Source: Clostridia bacterium (lineage in GTDB: Bacteria > Bacillota > Clostridia > Oscillospirales > Acutalibacteraceae). Taken from it: a stretch of DNA of 64,000 bases. Every line of letters starts with the position of its first letter. Position 1 is the first letter of the stretch. The stretch spans positions 62,001 to 126,000 of the forward strand of contig JAFTWB010000024.1 in NCBI GenBank assembly GCA_017465505.1. The letters run 5' to 3'. Below the pieces are notes generated by a model. It had not been told where the DNA came from. It was given only the letters and a program-made list of their open reading frames with translations, and made no database searches. Made by a program: the position numbers and the translations under genes. Positions 1 to 8,886 of this stretch are shown here, one piece after another.

Positions 1-263
1 CTTGTGAAGCTCTTTTGAAAAAGACAAAGAAAAACAGTCCGCAACATAAGCTCCCTGCACATAAAAGAGCCAAAAATGTGGAGGGTGTTTACAAAGCCAT
101 AAATAAAAGCCTTGTTAAAGGCAGAAAAATTCTTGTTGTTGACGATATAATCACCACAGGTCACACTCTTTCGGAGTGTGCAAGGGTACTTGAGGAAAAG
201 GAAGCTAACAACATTCACTTTCTGACTTTTGCCGTTTCAATTCCAAAAAACGACTTGAAATGA
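1..263 (+). CDS. ComF-family phosphoribosyltransferase, C-terminal part (truncated by window start)
   Basis: The reading frame is open from base 3 and ends at TGA 261-263, so only the last 86 residues are present. The fragment holds the PRPP-binding loop VVDDIITTGHT typical of type I phosphoribosyltransferases, preceded by the basic stretch KKTKKNSPQHKLPAHKRAKN that is characteristic of ComF-like proteins. In competent bacteria ComF acts in DNA uptake; in most Clostridia its job is not known. The N-terminal zinc-finger part, if any, lies outside the window. It sits 51 bp upstream of the MreB-like gene on the same strand, so the two could be cotranscribed. The family call is solid, the role is inferred from the family. 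Confidence 0.8.
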   Translation, partial: CEALLKKTKKNSPQHKLPAHKRAKNVEGVYKAINKSLVKGRKILVVDDIITTGHTLSECARVLEEKEANNIHFLTFAVSIPKNDLK

Positions 264-314
264 TAGAAAAACTATAATATAATTTACACATTGGTTTTTG
301 AAAGGAAGGATATT

Positions 315-1331
315 ATGGACATTGCACTTGATCTGGGAAGCTGTAACTTCAGGGTTTATCTTCCCGAAAAAGGCAAGGTTTTAGATGAACCCTCTGTTAT
401 TACATACGATATTTTTGACAAAGACATTGTTGCCGCAGGCGGTGACGCATACAAAACCATTGGAAAAACCCCCACAAGACTTAAGACTGTTTTTCCTCTT
501 GAGGGCGGTGTTATTGCTGAGCTGGATCTGGTAGAGGAGCTTATCAGTATTTTTCTCTCCAAGGTTACCACCAGCAAGGTAGTTATGCCAAGGGTTGTGG
601 CTTGCATACCCGGAGAAATCACCGAGGTTGAAAAGCGAGCCGTAGTTAACGCAATCTCAAGCTTTGGCGTAAGAAGAGTTTATCTTATTGAGTCTGCAAA
701 GGCGGCTGCTATGGGTGCTGAGATGGATATTATGAGTCCTCACGGCAGTATGATTGTAGACATCGGCGGCGGCACTACCGACATTGCAGTTATGTCCTTA
801 GGCGGTGTTGCAGTGAGCAAAGCCATCAAAAACGCTGGCAAATATATGGACGGCGAAATCATCAAGTATGTCCGCAGAAAATATTCTCTCATTATCGGTG
901 ACACAACTGCCGAGGAGTGTAAAAAAGCCATTGGTTGCGTTATGCCTCCAAAAGAAGAAAAGGTTTTCCGTGTTAAGGGAAGAGATTCTATGAGAGGTCT
1001 GCCCAGATATGTGGATATGAAATCCTCTGAGATTATGGAAGCTCTTGTTGAGCCTGCAATGAACATCATAAAGGGTATCAGAGAAGTTCTGGAGAAAACG
1101 CCTCCTGAGCTTATCGGTGATATTTACACCGATGGTATTACTCTCACAGGCGGACTTTCTCAGCTTGGCGGTTTTGCAGAGCTTATTTCTCAGCAGACAA
1201 AGCTTGACATCCACGTAGCTGAAAATCCTGCCGACTGTGTTGTAAAGGGTTGCGGTATGGCTATTGAATACGTTGCCGACGCCGAAAACAACGCCCTGAG
1301 CTCAGTAAATCCCCTTTTGGCGGCATATTGA
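315..1331 (+). CDS. MreB/Mbl-like rod-shape actin homologue
   Basis: 338 residues if started at ATG 315, which has a GGAAGGA ribosome binding site four bases upstream; a TTG at 291 would add eight residues with no better site. Actin-fold landmarks are visible: the phosphate 1 loop IALDLGSCNFRVYL near residue 4, the phosphate 2 loop IVDIGGGTTDIAVMSLGG near residue 150, and the adenosine motif ITLTGGLSQLGG near residue 280. MreB filaments on the inner membrane face guide lateral wall synthesis. The first loop reads SCNFR where classical MreB has TANT, so this is a divergent member, perhaps a second paralogue. Its TGA stop at 1329-1331 is six bases before the next start. Confidence 0.85.
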   Translation: MDIALDLGSCNFRVYLPEKGKVLDEPSVITYDIFDKDIVAAGGDAYKTIGKTPTRLKTVFPLEGGVIAELDLVEELISIFLSKVTTSKVVMPRVVACIPGEITEVEKRAVVNAISSFGVRRVYLIESAKAAAMGAEMDIMSPHGSMIVDIGGGTTDIAVMSLGGVAVSKAIKNAGKYMDGEIIKYVRRKYSLIIGDTTAEECKKAIGCVMPPKEEKVFRVKGRDSMRGLPRYVDMKSSEIMEALVEPAMNIIKGIREVLEKTPPELIGDIYTDGITLTGGLSQLGGFAELISQQTKLDIHVAENPADCVVKGCGMAIEYVADAENNALSSVNPLLAAY

Positions 1332-1336
1332 TTATT

Positions 1337-2497
1337 ATGAAGAAATCTTTATTATTCTCCATAAGTACATTTTTGCTTCTTGCTTTTCTTCTTTCAGGTT
1401 GCGGTAAACTGACATCTCCCAAAGCTATGATAAAAGAAATAGAAGAAAAGCTTCCGGGCTGTGAGGTTACAAGTGTTAAAGAAAGCGAAAGCATTAACAC
1501 ATACACAGTAAAGCACAAGGATATAGAATTTAAAGTTTATAACGAACTGAACTCAGACGGTCTTTTCGGCGATTATGCTACCTTTTCCTCGGATTATTAC
1601 AAGGAAATCTTAAAAGAAGAAAGTGTACAGTCGCTAATCGAAAAATATGACATTTACTATGATGAGTTTTCGGATTTTGCCAAGCTAACGGCATATATTA
1701 CCGACTCTGAGGGACTGCGGAAAATTTACGATTTTCTGGAAGAACTCAGCGAAAGCATTTTTGAATATTTACCCGAAGAAGACTTTTACAGCGAAGATTT
1801 GTCTGTATCCGTTTATTATTTGGATGATGAAAACTGGATAACAACAGAGTTTATAGATATTCGTAAAGATTACAATTGGGATTATTTGTACACCACTTCT
1901 CTTATAGAAATCAAGGCAGATATAGAAGCAAGCACAGACGATGAGGCAGAAAGCAGAATTTTAAGTTCTGACTTTTTCACCAATGTTGACTATGACTCTA
2001 TACCGGAAAGGTTCATAGAAAATCTTTATATAAACTCAGATAAGTTTGAATCCGAAAATGAGGAAATCAAATTTTTATATCACCTTGCAGATGACACCTA
2101 CTACGCTAAACTGAGTATTAACTATATGAACGAAATCGAGGATTATCTGCTTGAAGAGATTATATCAGCATATTATCCTGACAGCAACTTTACCATTGAC
2201 CTCAGTTCTTTTGTCACCACATATACAATTAACAGCAACGATTATAAGCTATATTACTCAAACGAAAATGACAGACCAATTTTTAAAGACGAATTTTTCA
2301 ATGTTTTTTTCGAAATACTTTCCTATGACGAATACCGCTTATGCAAAAACAACAAGAAATTGGACATAAGCATTATGAACAATGTTGACGGACACGGATT
2401 GTTGGGTATTTACATAAAAGTTGAGGATTGGGCGGCTTTAATGGAAATGAACGTGGACAAAATCGATAAAAACGGAGTTTATCTTTCTACAAAATAA
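1337..2497 (+). CDS. Predicted lipoprotein of unknown function
   Basis: 386 residues from ATG 1337; TTG 1328 would give three more. The N-terminus is a type II signal peptide, MKKSLLFSISTFLLLAFLLS followed by GCGK, so cysteine 22 would be lipidated and the protein anchored on the outer membrane face. The remainder is acidic and Tyr/Glu/Asp rich with no motif I recognise. It directly follows the mreB-like stop without a gap for a promoter and ends at a bidirectional terminator, so it is probably cotranscribed with the actin gene. The ribosome binding site is weak (GGCGG at 1319), hinting at translational coupling. No function is assigned. Confidence 0.75.
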   Translation: MKKSLLFSISTFLLLAFLLSGCGKLTSPKAMIKEIEEKLPGCEVTSVKESESINTYTVKHKDIEFKVYNELNSDGLFGDYATFSSDYYKEILKEESVQSLIEKYDIYYDEFSDFAKLTAYITDSEGLRKIYDFLEELSESIFEYLPEEDFYSEDLSVSVYYLDDENWITTEFIDIRKDYNWDYLYTTSLIEIKADIEASTDDEAESRILSSDFFTNVDYDSIPERFIENLYINSDKFESENEEIKFLYHLADDTYYAKLSINYMNEIEDYLLEEIISAYYPDSNFTIDLSSFVTTYTINSNDYKLYYSNENDRPIFKDEFFNVFFEILSYDEYRLCKNNKKLDISIMNNVDGHGLLGIYIKVEDWAALMEMNVDKIDKNGVYLSTK

Positions 2498-2499
2498 GC

Positions 2500-2530
2500 A
2501 ACAGCACGGCTAACCAAAAGCCGTGCTGTT
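2500..2530. terminator. Bidirectional intrinsic terminator
   Basis: Perfect 12-bp inverted repeat, left arm AACAGCACGGCT at 2500-2511 and right arm 2519-2530, with T-rich sequence on both sides (ATTTTTT on the plus strand). It separates the convergent lipoprotein gene and the minus-strand gene ending at 2540. Confidence 0.88.
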
Positions 2531-2539
2531 ATTTTTTAG

Positions 2540-3526
2540 TTATTCTGATTTTGCATAGCCTACGCCATCAATAACAAGATTCTTGCCGTCAAGGTAGTAT
2601 GTCATTACACTGTCGTTGCTTTCTCCTGTGAAGTAATCAACTGTCATATAGATTTTGCCGTCATCGACAGTATATTTGAAGTCAAGCTCAACACCGTAGC
2701 CCATTGTGATACCATAGAACATCTGGTATGTCTGGTCAATCTGATACTTGTTTACAAAGTGAGCAGTGCCGTCATCGTAGAAGGTGTATGTGCCATAGTC
2801 AGGCTCACTCCAGGTGCCGATGATATTTTTATCTGTCTTAAGAGTCTTGATTCCTGCTTCGTCGGCAGAAGCGTTGGTGATAACTGTGGGGTCAATAACT
2901 GTTTCAGGAAGCTTTGTGCTTACAAAGTTCCACTCACCTACTGAGCCTGATGTATCTACAAACTTGAGAGAAAATGTCTTTGCACCGTTTTCGCTGCCTG
3001 TTGTGTAGATATACTCACCGCCGTACATACCGAACATATAGAAATCGGACTTAAGCACGTTAACCTTGCCTGTAAGTGCTTGAACCTCATTGACCTTTTT
3101 CACAACCTCGGGAAGCTCAGTGTCTTTAGCCATATCGTAGGTCTTTGTTTCGTAGTTGCCGAAATATGAGATACCGCCGCCTCTGAGGTAAACGTTATTA
3201 TCGCCGTCGAACTCAAAGTAGATACCTGTTTCTTCATAGCCTTTTTCAATCCATACGCCCTTGAGGCTTGTGCCGAAAAACGCACTGTAAATCCACACGC
3301 CGCCAAAAACAACAGCAGCCACAAGCACAAAAGCAACTGCGGCAATAATAACGGGAGTTACAATTTTACGCTTTTTTACAGGAGTCTGAACGACTTCTTC
3401 ACAACATCCGCAACAGGCTGCATAGTCTGAGCAGTCACACTGAACACTCTCCTCGTAAGCCTCGCTGAGAGCCTCTGTTTCTTCAGGATTTGTTTCAAGC
3501 AAATCCTTTTCGTTATCATTATTCAC
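2540..3526 (-). CDS. Single-pass membrane protein with Cys-rich cytosolic tail and lipocalin-like repeats
   Basis: 328 residues from a GTG at 3526, chosen because GGAGGAAT lies at the right distance upstream. The first 55 residues are acidic and hold a cysteine cluster (CDCSDYAACCGCC, near residues 29-41), followed by KKRK and one hydrophobic segment near residues 58-82. With the positive residues before it, the tail should be cytosolic and the rest exported. The exported part has two stretches of the GxWxxxxYxxYxFxxDGxxxxxxx type (GTWSEPDYGTYTFYDDGTAH), as seen in DUF5640-like proteins, which are small beta-barrel folds of unknown function. The Cys cluster suggests metal or redox chemistry but nothing proves it. 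Confidence 0.72.
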   Translation of the reverse strand: MNNDNEKDLLETNPEETEALSEAYEESVQCDCSDYAACCGCCEEVVQTPVKKRKIVTPVIIAAVAFVLVAAVVFGGVWIYSAFFGTSLKGVWIEKGYEETGIYFEFDGDNNVYLRGGGISYFGNYETKTYDMAKDTELPEVVKKVNEVQALTGKVNVLKSDFYMFGMYGGEYIYTTGSENGAKTFSLKFVDTSGSVGEWNFVSTKLPETVIDPTVITNASADEAGIKTLKTDKNIIGTWSEPDYGTYTFYDDGTAHFVNKYQIDQTYQMFYGITMGYGVELDFKYTVDDGKIYMTVDYFTGESNDSVMTYYLDGKNLVIDGVGYAKSE

Positions 3527-3556
3527 TTTTTATTCCTCCAAAAATAATATAAATAT

Positions 3557-3585
3557 AGTTTACTATGTATTGATAAATAAATCAA
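3557..3585 (-). promoter_or_regulatory. Probable sigma-A promoter for the 3526 gene
   Basis: Minus strand TTGATT (3585-3580), 17-bp spacer, TAAACT (3562-3557), about 30 bases before the GTG start. Confidence 0.5.
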
Positions 3586-3721
3586 CATTTTTATTCTGAT
3601 GTTTGTGTGAAAGAAGGTTTTTTCGCAGAAAAACGGGACAAAATTCAAAATTTGTCGCAAAATTCCGTAAATAATAACAATTTACCTTGACTGGAAGCAG
3701 AATTTTTTGCCAAAAATAATA

Positions 3722-3750
3722 TTGAACATTTTTCCGAAATATGGTAAAGT
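3722..3750 (+). promoter_or_regulatory. Sigma-A promoter for the phosphoglucomutase gene
   Basis: TTGAAC (3722-3727), 17-bp spacer, TAAAGT (3745-3750). Start codon follows 46 bases later behind a GGAG site. The 270-bp gap between the two divergent genes holds this promoter and the opposite one and nothing else I can see. Confidence 0.62.
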
Positions 3751-3796
3751 TAGAGTGTATTTTTATTTAATAAATTCATCAATGGAGATATAGATT

Positions 3797-5518
3797 ATGA
3801 GTCACAATAAACTTTATAACACTTGGGTTGAAAAAGCAACAGAAGACAAAGCACTTGTAGCTGAGCTTGAAGCAATCAAGGGCAACGACACCGAAATTTA
3901 CGAGCGTTTTTACACTCAGCTTAAATTCGGTACAGCGGGTCTTCGCGGCGTTTTAGGCGCAGGCACAAACAGAATGAACATTTACATTGTACGTCAGGCT
4001 ACTCAGGGTCTTGCAAACTATGTTAACAAGACTTTCGGCGGCGGTGCAGTTGCTATTTCTCACGATTCCAGAAACAACGCAGACGTATTTATGCTTGAGG
4101 CTGCAAAGGTTCTTGCCGCCAACGGCATTAAGACATATATCACAAGTGAGCTTCAGCCCACTCCTGTTTTAAGCTTTCTTGTAAGACATTTCGGTTGTAA
4201 GGCAGGTATTATGATTACTGCCAGCCACAACCCTGCAAAATACAACGGCTACAAGGCTTACGGCGAAGACGGTTGTCAGATGACAGACGTAAGCGCAGGC
4301 ATTGTTTACGACGAAATCTGCAGTATTGATATGTTTGAAGGCGTAAAGCTTATGGACCTTGACAAGGCTCTAAAAGAGGGTCTTGTAGAGTACGTTAAGG
4401 ACGAAGTATACGACGAGTATATGAAGTGTGTAAAGGCTCAGCAGGCAAACGCAGGCGTATGTAAGGGTGCTGACCTTAAGGTTGTTTACACACCTCTTAA
4501 CGGCACAGGCAACAAGCTTGTTCGCCGTGTACTTTCCGAAATCGGCGTTGAAAATGTAAGTATCGTTAAGGAGCAGAAGCTTCCCGACGGTAACTTCCCC
4601 ACTTGCCCCTTCCCTAACCCCGAAATCAGAGAGGCTCTTGATTTAGGCCTTAAGATGTGTGAAGAGGTTAAACCCGACCTTCTTCTGGCTACTGACCCTG
4701 ACGCAGACAGAGTTGGCATTGCAGTTCCCGAGAAAGACGGCTCTTACAGACTTATCACAGGTAACGAAACAGGCATTATGCTCACAGATTACCTCTTAAG
4801 AGTAAAGAGCGAGCAGGGCACTCTTCCTGCTAACCCCATTGTTGTTAAGACTATCGTTTCCACTCAGCTTGTTAAGAGAATCTGCAAAGATTACAACTGC
4901 GAGATGGTTGACGTTCTAACAGGCTTTAAATATATCGGCGAGGTCATCCTTGGTCTTGAGCAGAAAAATGAGGAAAACCGCTTTATCTTAGGCTTTGAGG
5001 AAAGCTACGGTTACCTTTCAGGCACTTATGTAAGAGATAAGGACGCAGTGGTAGCTTCTATGCTTATTGCAGAGATGGCAGCTTACTACAAAAAGCAGGG
5101 CAAGAGCCTTGTTGAAGTAATCGACGGCCTTTACGATAAATACGGCTATTATCTCAACCGCACTCTGGACTTCTACTTTGAGGGTGCAAGCGGTATGGAT
5201 AAGATGGCTGAGATTATGAACGGCTTAAGAGATAACGCTCCTGCTGAGATTGACGGCAAGAAGGTTGTTGCAGTGGCTGACTACAAGCTCAGCAAGGCAA
5301 CAAACCTTGAAACAAACGAGGTTGAAGACATCAATCTGCCCAAGTCAAACGTTCTCTCCTACACTCTTGAGGGTGGCAACGCAGTTATTGTAAGACCCTC
5401 AGGCACAGAGCCCAAGATTAAGCTCTACCTCACATCCGTTGGTACTTCCAAGGAAAACACCCTTGAAATTATGGAAAGCCTTGCAGTTTCTGCAAAGAAG
5501 CTTTTAGGCGTTGAATAA
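3797..5518 (+). CDS. pgcA: Alpha-phosphoglucomutase / phospho-sugar mutase
   Basis: 573 residues, the usual length for the PgcA-like branch of the alpha-D-phosphohexomutases. All four active-site loops are present in order: catalytic serine loop ITASHNP near residue 142, metal-binding loop LLATDPDADRVGI near residue 303, sugar-binding loop GFEESYGYL near residue 400, and phosphate-binding loop VRPSGTEPKIKLY near residue 532. It interconverts glucose 1-phosphate and glucose 6-phosphate (or mannose phosphates) in the cytosol, feeding glycogen and surface polysaccharide synthesis or starch use. Monocistronic between its own promoter and a strong terminator. Symbol follows Bacillus subtilis PgcA; exact sugar preference cannot be read from sequence. 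Confidence 0.93.
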   Translation: MSHNKLYNTWVEKATEDKALVAELEAIKGNDTEIYERFYTQLKFGTAGLRGVLGAGTNRMNIYIVRQATQGLANYVNKTFGGGAVAISHDSRNNADVFMLEAAKVLAANGIKTYITSELQPTPVLSFLVRHFGCKAGIMITASHNPAKYNGYKAYGEDGCQMTDVSAGIVYDEICSIDMFEGVKLMDLDKALKEGLVEYVKDEVYDEYMKCVKAQQANAGVCKGADLKVVYTPLNGTGNKLVRRVLSEIGVENVSIVKEQKLPDGNFPTCPFPNPEIREALDLGLKMCEEVKPDLLLATDPDADRVGIAVPEKDGSYRLITGNETGIMLTDYLLRVKSEQGTLPANPIVVKTIVSTQLVKRICKDYNCEMVDVLTGFKYIGEVILGLEQKNEENRFILGFEESYGYLSGTYVRDKDAVVASMLIAEMAAYYKKQGKSLVEVIDGLYDKYGYYLNRTLDFYFEGASGMDKMAEIMNGLRDNAPAEIDGKKVVAVADYKLSKATNLETNEVEDINLPKSNVLSYTLEGGNAVIVRPSGTEPKIKLYLTSVGTSKENTLEIMESLAVSAKKLLGVE

Positions 5519-5532
5519 GAAGAAAAAAATCA

Positions 5533-5565
5533 CGGCACTTCGAAAGTTTTCGAAGTGCCGTTTTT
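5533..5565 (+). terminator. Intrinsic terminator after phosphoglucomutase
   Basis: CGGCACTTCGAAA and its complement around a short GTTT-containing loop, followed by TTTTT at 5561-5565. Confidence 0.9.
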
Positions 5566-5584
5566 GATAATAAAACAAAGCTCG

Positions 5585-5613
5585 TTGACAATTAAATATA
5601 GTTATGATACGCT
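5585..5613 (+). promoter_or_regulatory. Possible promoter for the small dockerin gene
   Basis: Perfect TTGACA at 5585-5590; at 17 bp spacing the -10 is the poor TACGCT. TATGAT and TAAAAT hexamers nearby have wrong spacing. Weak support. Confidence 0.35.
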
Positions 5614-5668
5614 AAAATAAGACGAGTAAATTGTATTATAATTACATAACCAGAAAGGAGCACAATCT

Positions 5669-6307
5669 ATGAAACATAAACTCATTTCGTTCATATCAAT
5701 TTTATTGGTTTTATTGACATTCCTCGGTACGGTAACATTTTCAGTTTATGCGGATATTGGTAACTCCATAAACGATTCTGATTTGGAATCTGAATTTTTA
5801 GCATATTGCAAAAAGCAACTGCCGGATATTGATTATGATTACAAAGTTACAATATTCAAGGAGACGGCTTACGAAGATATGATAATTTTTATGGGAGATT
5901 GCGGTGCAATTCCATCCCTTAACACAGAGCATGTAACCGATTGGGGTGATTGGATTTCACTTTCCACTTTAGGCTCTTCGGATTTATCTGTTGTAGGTAT
6001 ATATGTAAAAGTTGAAGAAACAATACTCTCTCTTGAATCAGCTTACGAACAAGGTATTATAACCGACTTAAGTCCTGTTGCAAAGCTTGCCTCCTTATTT
6101 TATCATATAGGAGATGTTAACGGCGATAAAAAAGTTAATATAAAAGACGCTACAAGACTACAAAAACATCTTGCAGGATTAAACGATGAGCCTATAATTG
6201 ATAGCGGATTATTACAGACAAAGGTTTTAGATATGAATAAAGACAGCAAAATATCTATTCAAGACGCAACTTCAATTCAAAAATATATTGCAAAAGCTGA
6301 TTATTAA
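5669..6307 (+). CDS. Small secreted dockerin protein
   Basis: 212 residues from ATG 5669 behind GAAAGGAG. A Sec signal peptide fills residues 1-28. The middle, about residues 30-145, matches nothing I recognise. The last 65 residues are a type I dockerin: two Ca-binding repeats, GDVNGDKKVNIKDATRLQKH and, after a linker, LDMNKDSKISIQDATSIQKY. Dockerins bind cohesin domains on scaffoldins, so the protein should be mounted on a cell-surface or secreted complex. No carbohydrate-active motif is visible in the middle part. It lies alone between two terminators. The dockerin call is secure; what it carries is unknown. Confidence 0.85.
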   Translation: MKHKLISFISILLVLLTFLGTVTFSVYADIGNSINDSDLESEFLAYCKKQLPDIDYDYKVTIFKETAYEDMIIFMGDCGAIPSLNTEHVTDWGDWISLSTLGSSDLSVVGIYVKVEETILSLESAYEQGIITDLSPVAKLASLFYHIGDVNGDKKVNIKDATRLQKHLAGLNDEPIIDSGLLQTKVLDMNKDSKISIQDATSIQKYIAKADY

Positions 6308-6311
6308 AACT

Positions 6312-6346
6312 CACGGCAGTACACACAAAGTGTACTGCCGTGTTTT
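6312..6346. terminator. Bidirectional intrinsic terminator
   Basis: Perfect 13-bp inverted repeat CACGGCAGTACAC / complement (6312-6324 and 6330-6342) followed by TTTTACTTTT; serves the dockerin gene and the convergent DHHW gene. Confidence 0.88.
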
Positions 6347-6350
6347 ACTT

Positions 6351-7427
6351 TTATTTTAAAGAAAGTGAATCGTTTAAAAGAAGTGTGCTATACATAAAGA
6401 GCACGTCTGCGTTTTCAAAATCCACGTATTCTCCCAAGAGATTACTTGAAATATAACGTAAATCTACAAGAGTGATTTCACTGTAAGCTTCAGCCAGTAA
6501 AGGAGTAATGCTTGAGCCGAAGGAATCACGGAAGATAACAAGTCTTCCGCCTTCGGTATTGGCAGGGTTTGTCACTTTAATTACAGGCTGATTGCCTGAA
6601 AGGAAGATTTCGTAGGGGTCTTTGCTACTCGCCTTGCTCATATCGTAAACCCCGTTTGCCCCTTCTGTCTGCAAGCCGTTTATGGTGTCATTTGTGAGAT
6701 ACTTTATGGTATCAGGCTTAACTTTGAGAGCCGATTGACCCACATAAACTCCGTTAAAAGGATACTCAAGGGTGTTTTCGGTGTAGGTGTCCTTAAGCTC
6801 CTTACCCATTCCCTGAGCAATGGTGGCTGCAACATCGGTAATGTTTTCCTGTTTCCAGTGGGTATCGGTGAGGTAATAATCATCAGCCGACAGAAGATGA
6901 GAAATCTCGATATACTCTGCAAATGAAAGCCCCTGGCGGATTCTTTGGGTAAAGCCTTTATAATCAAGGGAAAGGAAGCCGTTCTCTTCAGCGATATACA
7001 TATTTTTATCGGGAATCACTGCAAGATAAACCTTACTGTCAGGAAAATAGGTATCCTTTACCTTGGTGAAAAGCTCTGTTGCGTGAGAAGTCATCACGGG
7101 ATTCTCGGGGTATTGGAGCTTTGAAAGATGGGAGTCGGCAACAAAAAGGTCGTTGTTGTCTTTCTGCATAAAGGCATAAAGACGGGTGTACGCCTTTATA
7201 CTTCTGAAGCTATCCCTGAGAGGAAAACGCTCGGTAGCGTAGGACTCAAAATCCTTGGCAAATTTTCCGCTGGAAAAGCTTTCAAAGGAAAACTCGGGAA
7301 AGCTTTTAAGCACACGACGCTCACTGTCGGAGTAGTCGGGAGTCTGACCTGTAAAGCACCAGACTGAGAAAATAAGCACAAACAATCCGCTGAGAAGGAC
7401 GGTAAGAATATGTGTAAACTTTTTCAT
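6351..7427 (-). CDS. DHHW-family (AlgX/AlgJ-like) exported protein for polymer O-acetylation
   Basis: 358 residues, ATG 7427 with AAGGAGGA overlapping the end of the MBOAT gene. An N-terminal hydrophobic segment (about residues 8-26) exports it. The SGNH-type hydrolase fold is suggested by the family motif, read here as DTHW (YYLTDTHWKQ near residue 190), and by the serine block VIFRDSFGSS near residue 292. In alginate and cellulose systems such proteins accept acetyl groups from an MBOAT partner and place them on the exported polymer. The MBOAT gene lies 12 bp upstream in the same operon. The polymer is unknown; no glycosyltransferase is adjacent. First D-H pair of the DHHW name is D-T here, as is common. 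Confidence 0.8.
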   Translation of the reverse strand: MKKFTHILTVLLSGLFVLIFSVWCFTGQTPDYSDSERRVLKSFPEFSFESFSSGKFAKDFESYATERFPLRDSFRSIKAYTRLYAFMQKDNNDLFVADSHLSKLQYPENPVMTSHATELFTKVKDTYFPDSKVYLAVIPDKNMYIAEENGFLSLDYKGFTQRIRQGLSFAEYIEISHLLSADDYYLTDTHWKQENITDVAATIAQGMGKELKDTYTENTLEYPFNGVYVGQSALKVKPDTIKYLTNDTINGLQTEGANGVYDMSKASSKDPYEIFLSGNQPVIKVTNPANTEGGRLVIFRDSFGSSITPLLAEAYSEITLVDLRYISSNLLGEYVDFENADVLFMYSTLLLNDSLSLK

Positions 7428-7439
7428 TTTCTGTCCTCC

Positions 7440-8813
7440 TTAGAATCTGAAGTAAAGGAACGGATTGAAAGAGCCGTCCACAAGATAGGCGGTACAAAGT
7501 ACAAGAAGAATTAAAAGCACAAAGGGCTCAACATACTTTGTAAATTTTGCTTTATTTGCAAGAAGCTTGGGCACGGGAGTTGCACCGATAACTGCCACTG
7601 CAAACACAAAGATATAGCTTCTGAGGTAATAGAGGGTTTCTGTGCTGAAAAGAGGTACTTCTGTGCCGCCGAACATTGAAGCGATATACTCAAACGCCTC
7701 CGTCATTGAAGCAGCGTTGAAGATTACAAAGCTGATTACCACGAAGAATAAAAGGTAAATGTGGCTTAAAACCTTGGATTTATTGAGAAATTTAAGAAGG
7801 AAGAGCTTTTCTATGAGAAGTAAAACTGCAAAGTAAAGTCCCCAGATAATAAAATTCCAAGCCGCTCCGTGCCAGAAACCTGTGAGAAGCCATACAACAA
7901 AAATGTTTACGAGCATTCTTACTGTGCCGACTCTTGAGCCGCCCATAGGGATATAGACATAATCTCTGAACCAACTGCCAAGGGATATATGCCACCTTCT
8001 CCAAAACTCTGTTGCACTTTTGGAGATGTAAGGATAGTTGAAATTCTCCATAAAGTTAAAACCGAAAATCTTGCCCAGGCCGATTGCCATATCACTGTAG
8101 CCTGAGAAGTCGAAGTAAATGTGCAGAGAAAAGGCAATGGCGTAAATCCAGTAGAAAGCTACGCTTTTATCATCGCTTAATTTAAAAGTGTCGCAAAGCT
8201 CGCCCAACACATTGGCAATGAGGATTTTCTTGGAAAGGCCCAGAACAAAACGCCTGATACCTTCAGCAACCTTTTCAAAGCTATGGGTGCGATGTGTAAG
8301 CTCTTTTTCGATATCACGGTATCTGACAATAGGGCCTGCAATAAGCTGAGGAAAAAGTGCGATATAAGCGGCTAAGTTAATGGGATTTTTCTGAGCAGGA
8401 ACATCTCCCCTGTAAACATCCACATTGTAGCTCAAAATCTGGAAGGTGTAAAAGCTGATACCAATAGGCAGAGCCACCTGTAAAAGAGGAACGGAAAGTC
8501 CTGTAACCGCATTGAAATTGTAGATAAAGAAGTCAACGTATTTGAAGTAAACGAGAAATCCAAGCTCAAAGAAAAGAGCAAGTATTAGCCACAACCGCTT
8601 AAGCTTAGGGGATTTTTCCGTAAGAATACCAAAAACATAACCCACAGTCACGGTGATAAGCATTAAGACTACAAGTCTTGGTTCACCCCAAGCGTAGAAA
8701 ACAAGGCTTGAGATAAGAAGAGTAAGGTTTTTTAATTTTTTAGGTGTTACTGCGTACAGAAGCAGAACACAGGGTAAAAAGTAGAACAAAAAAGGAATAC
8801 TTGAAAAAAGCAT
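7440..8813 (-). CDS. MBOAT-family membrane O-acyltransferase (AlgI/DltB-like)
   Basis: 457 residues, ATG 8813 with TAAGGAG. About eleven hydrophobic segments. Family landmarks: GPIVRYRDI near residue 155, the region NYPYISKSATEFWRRWHISL near residue 258, and the catalytic histidine in LLTGFWHGAAWNFIIWG near residue 310. These enzymes pass acetyl (or D-alanyl) groups across the membrane to an extracytoplasmic acceptor protein. The co-transcribed DHHW protein fits the AlgI-AlgJ/AlgX arrangement and not DltB, since no dltA/C/D genes are near. Its start lies only 26 bp past the terminator of the upstream operon, so its promoter must overlap that terminator or expression relies on readthrough. Confidence 0.9.
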   Translation of the reverse strand: MLFSSIPFLFYFLPCVLLLYAVTPKKLKNLTLLISSLVFYAWGEPRLVVLMLITVTVGYVFGILTEKSPKLKRLWLILALFFELGFLVYFKYVDFFIYNFNAVTGLSVPLLQVALPIGISFYTFQILSYNVDVYRGDVPAQKNPINLAAYIALFPQLIAGPIVRYRDIEKELTHRTHSFEKVAEGIRRFVLGLSKKILIANVLGELCDTFKLSDDKSVAFYWIYAIAFSLHIYFDFSGYSDMAIGLGKIFGFNFMENFNYPYISKSATEFWRRWHISLGSWFRDYVYIPMGGSRVGTVRMLVNIFVVWLLTGFWHGAAWNFIIWGLYFAVLLLIEKLFLLKFLNKSKVLSHIYLLFFVVISFVIFNAASMTEAFEYIASMFGGTEVPLFSTETLYYLRSYIFVFAVAVIGATPVPKLLANKAKFTKYVEPFVLLILLVLCTAYLVDGSFNPFLYFRF

Positions 8814-8839
8814 AGCCTGCTCCTTAGTGGAAAAAATTA

Positions 8840-8870
8840 AAGAGGTTTACCCATTTGGGAAAACCTCTTA
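8840..8870 (-). terminator. Intrinsic terminator of the sigma-factor operon
   Basis: AAGAGGTTT with complement AAACCTCTT around a CCC/GGG inner stem; T-rich on both flanks, so it may act in both directions. Confidence 0.78.
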
Positions 8871-8886
8871 TTTTTATTACTCTGAA

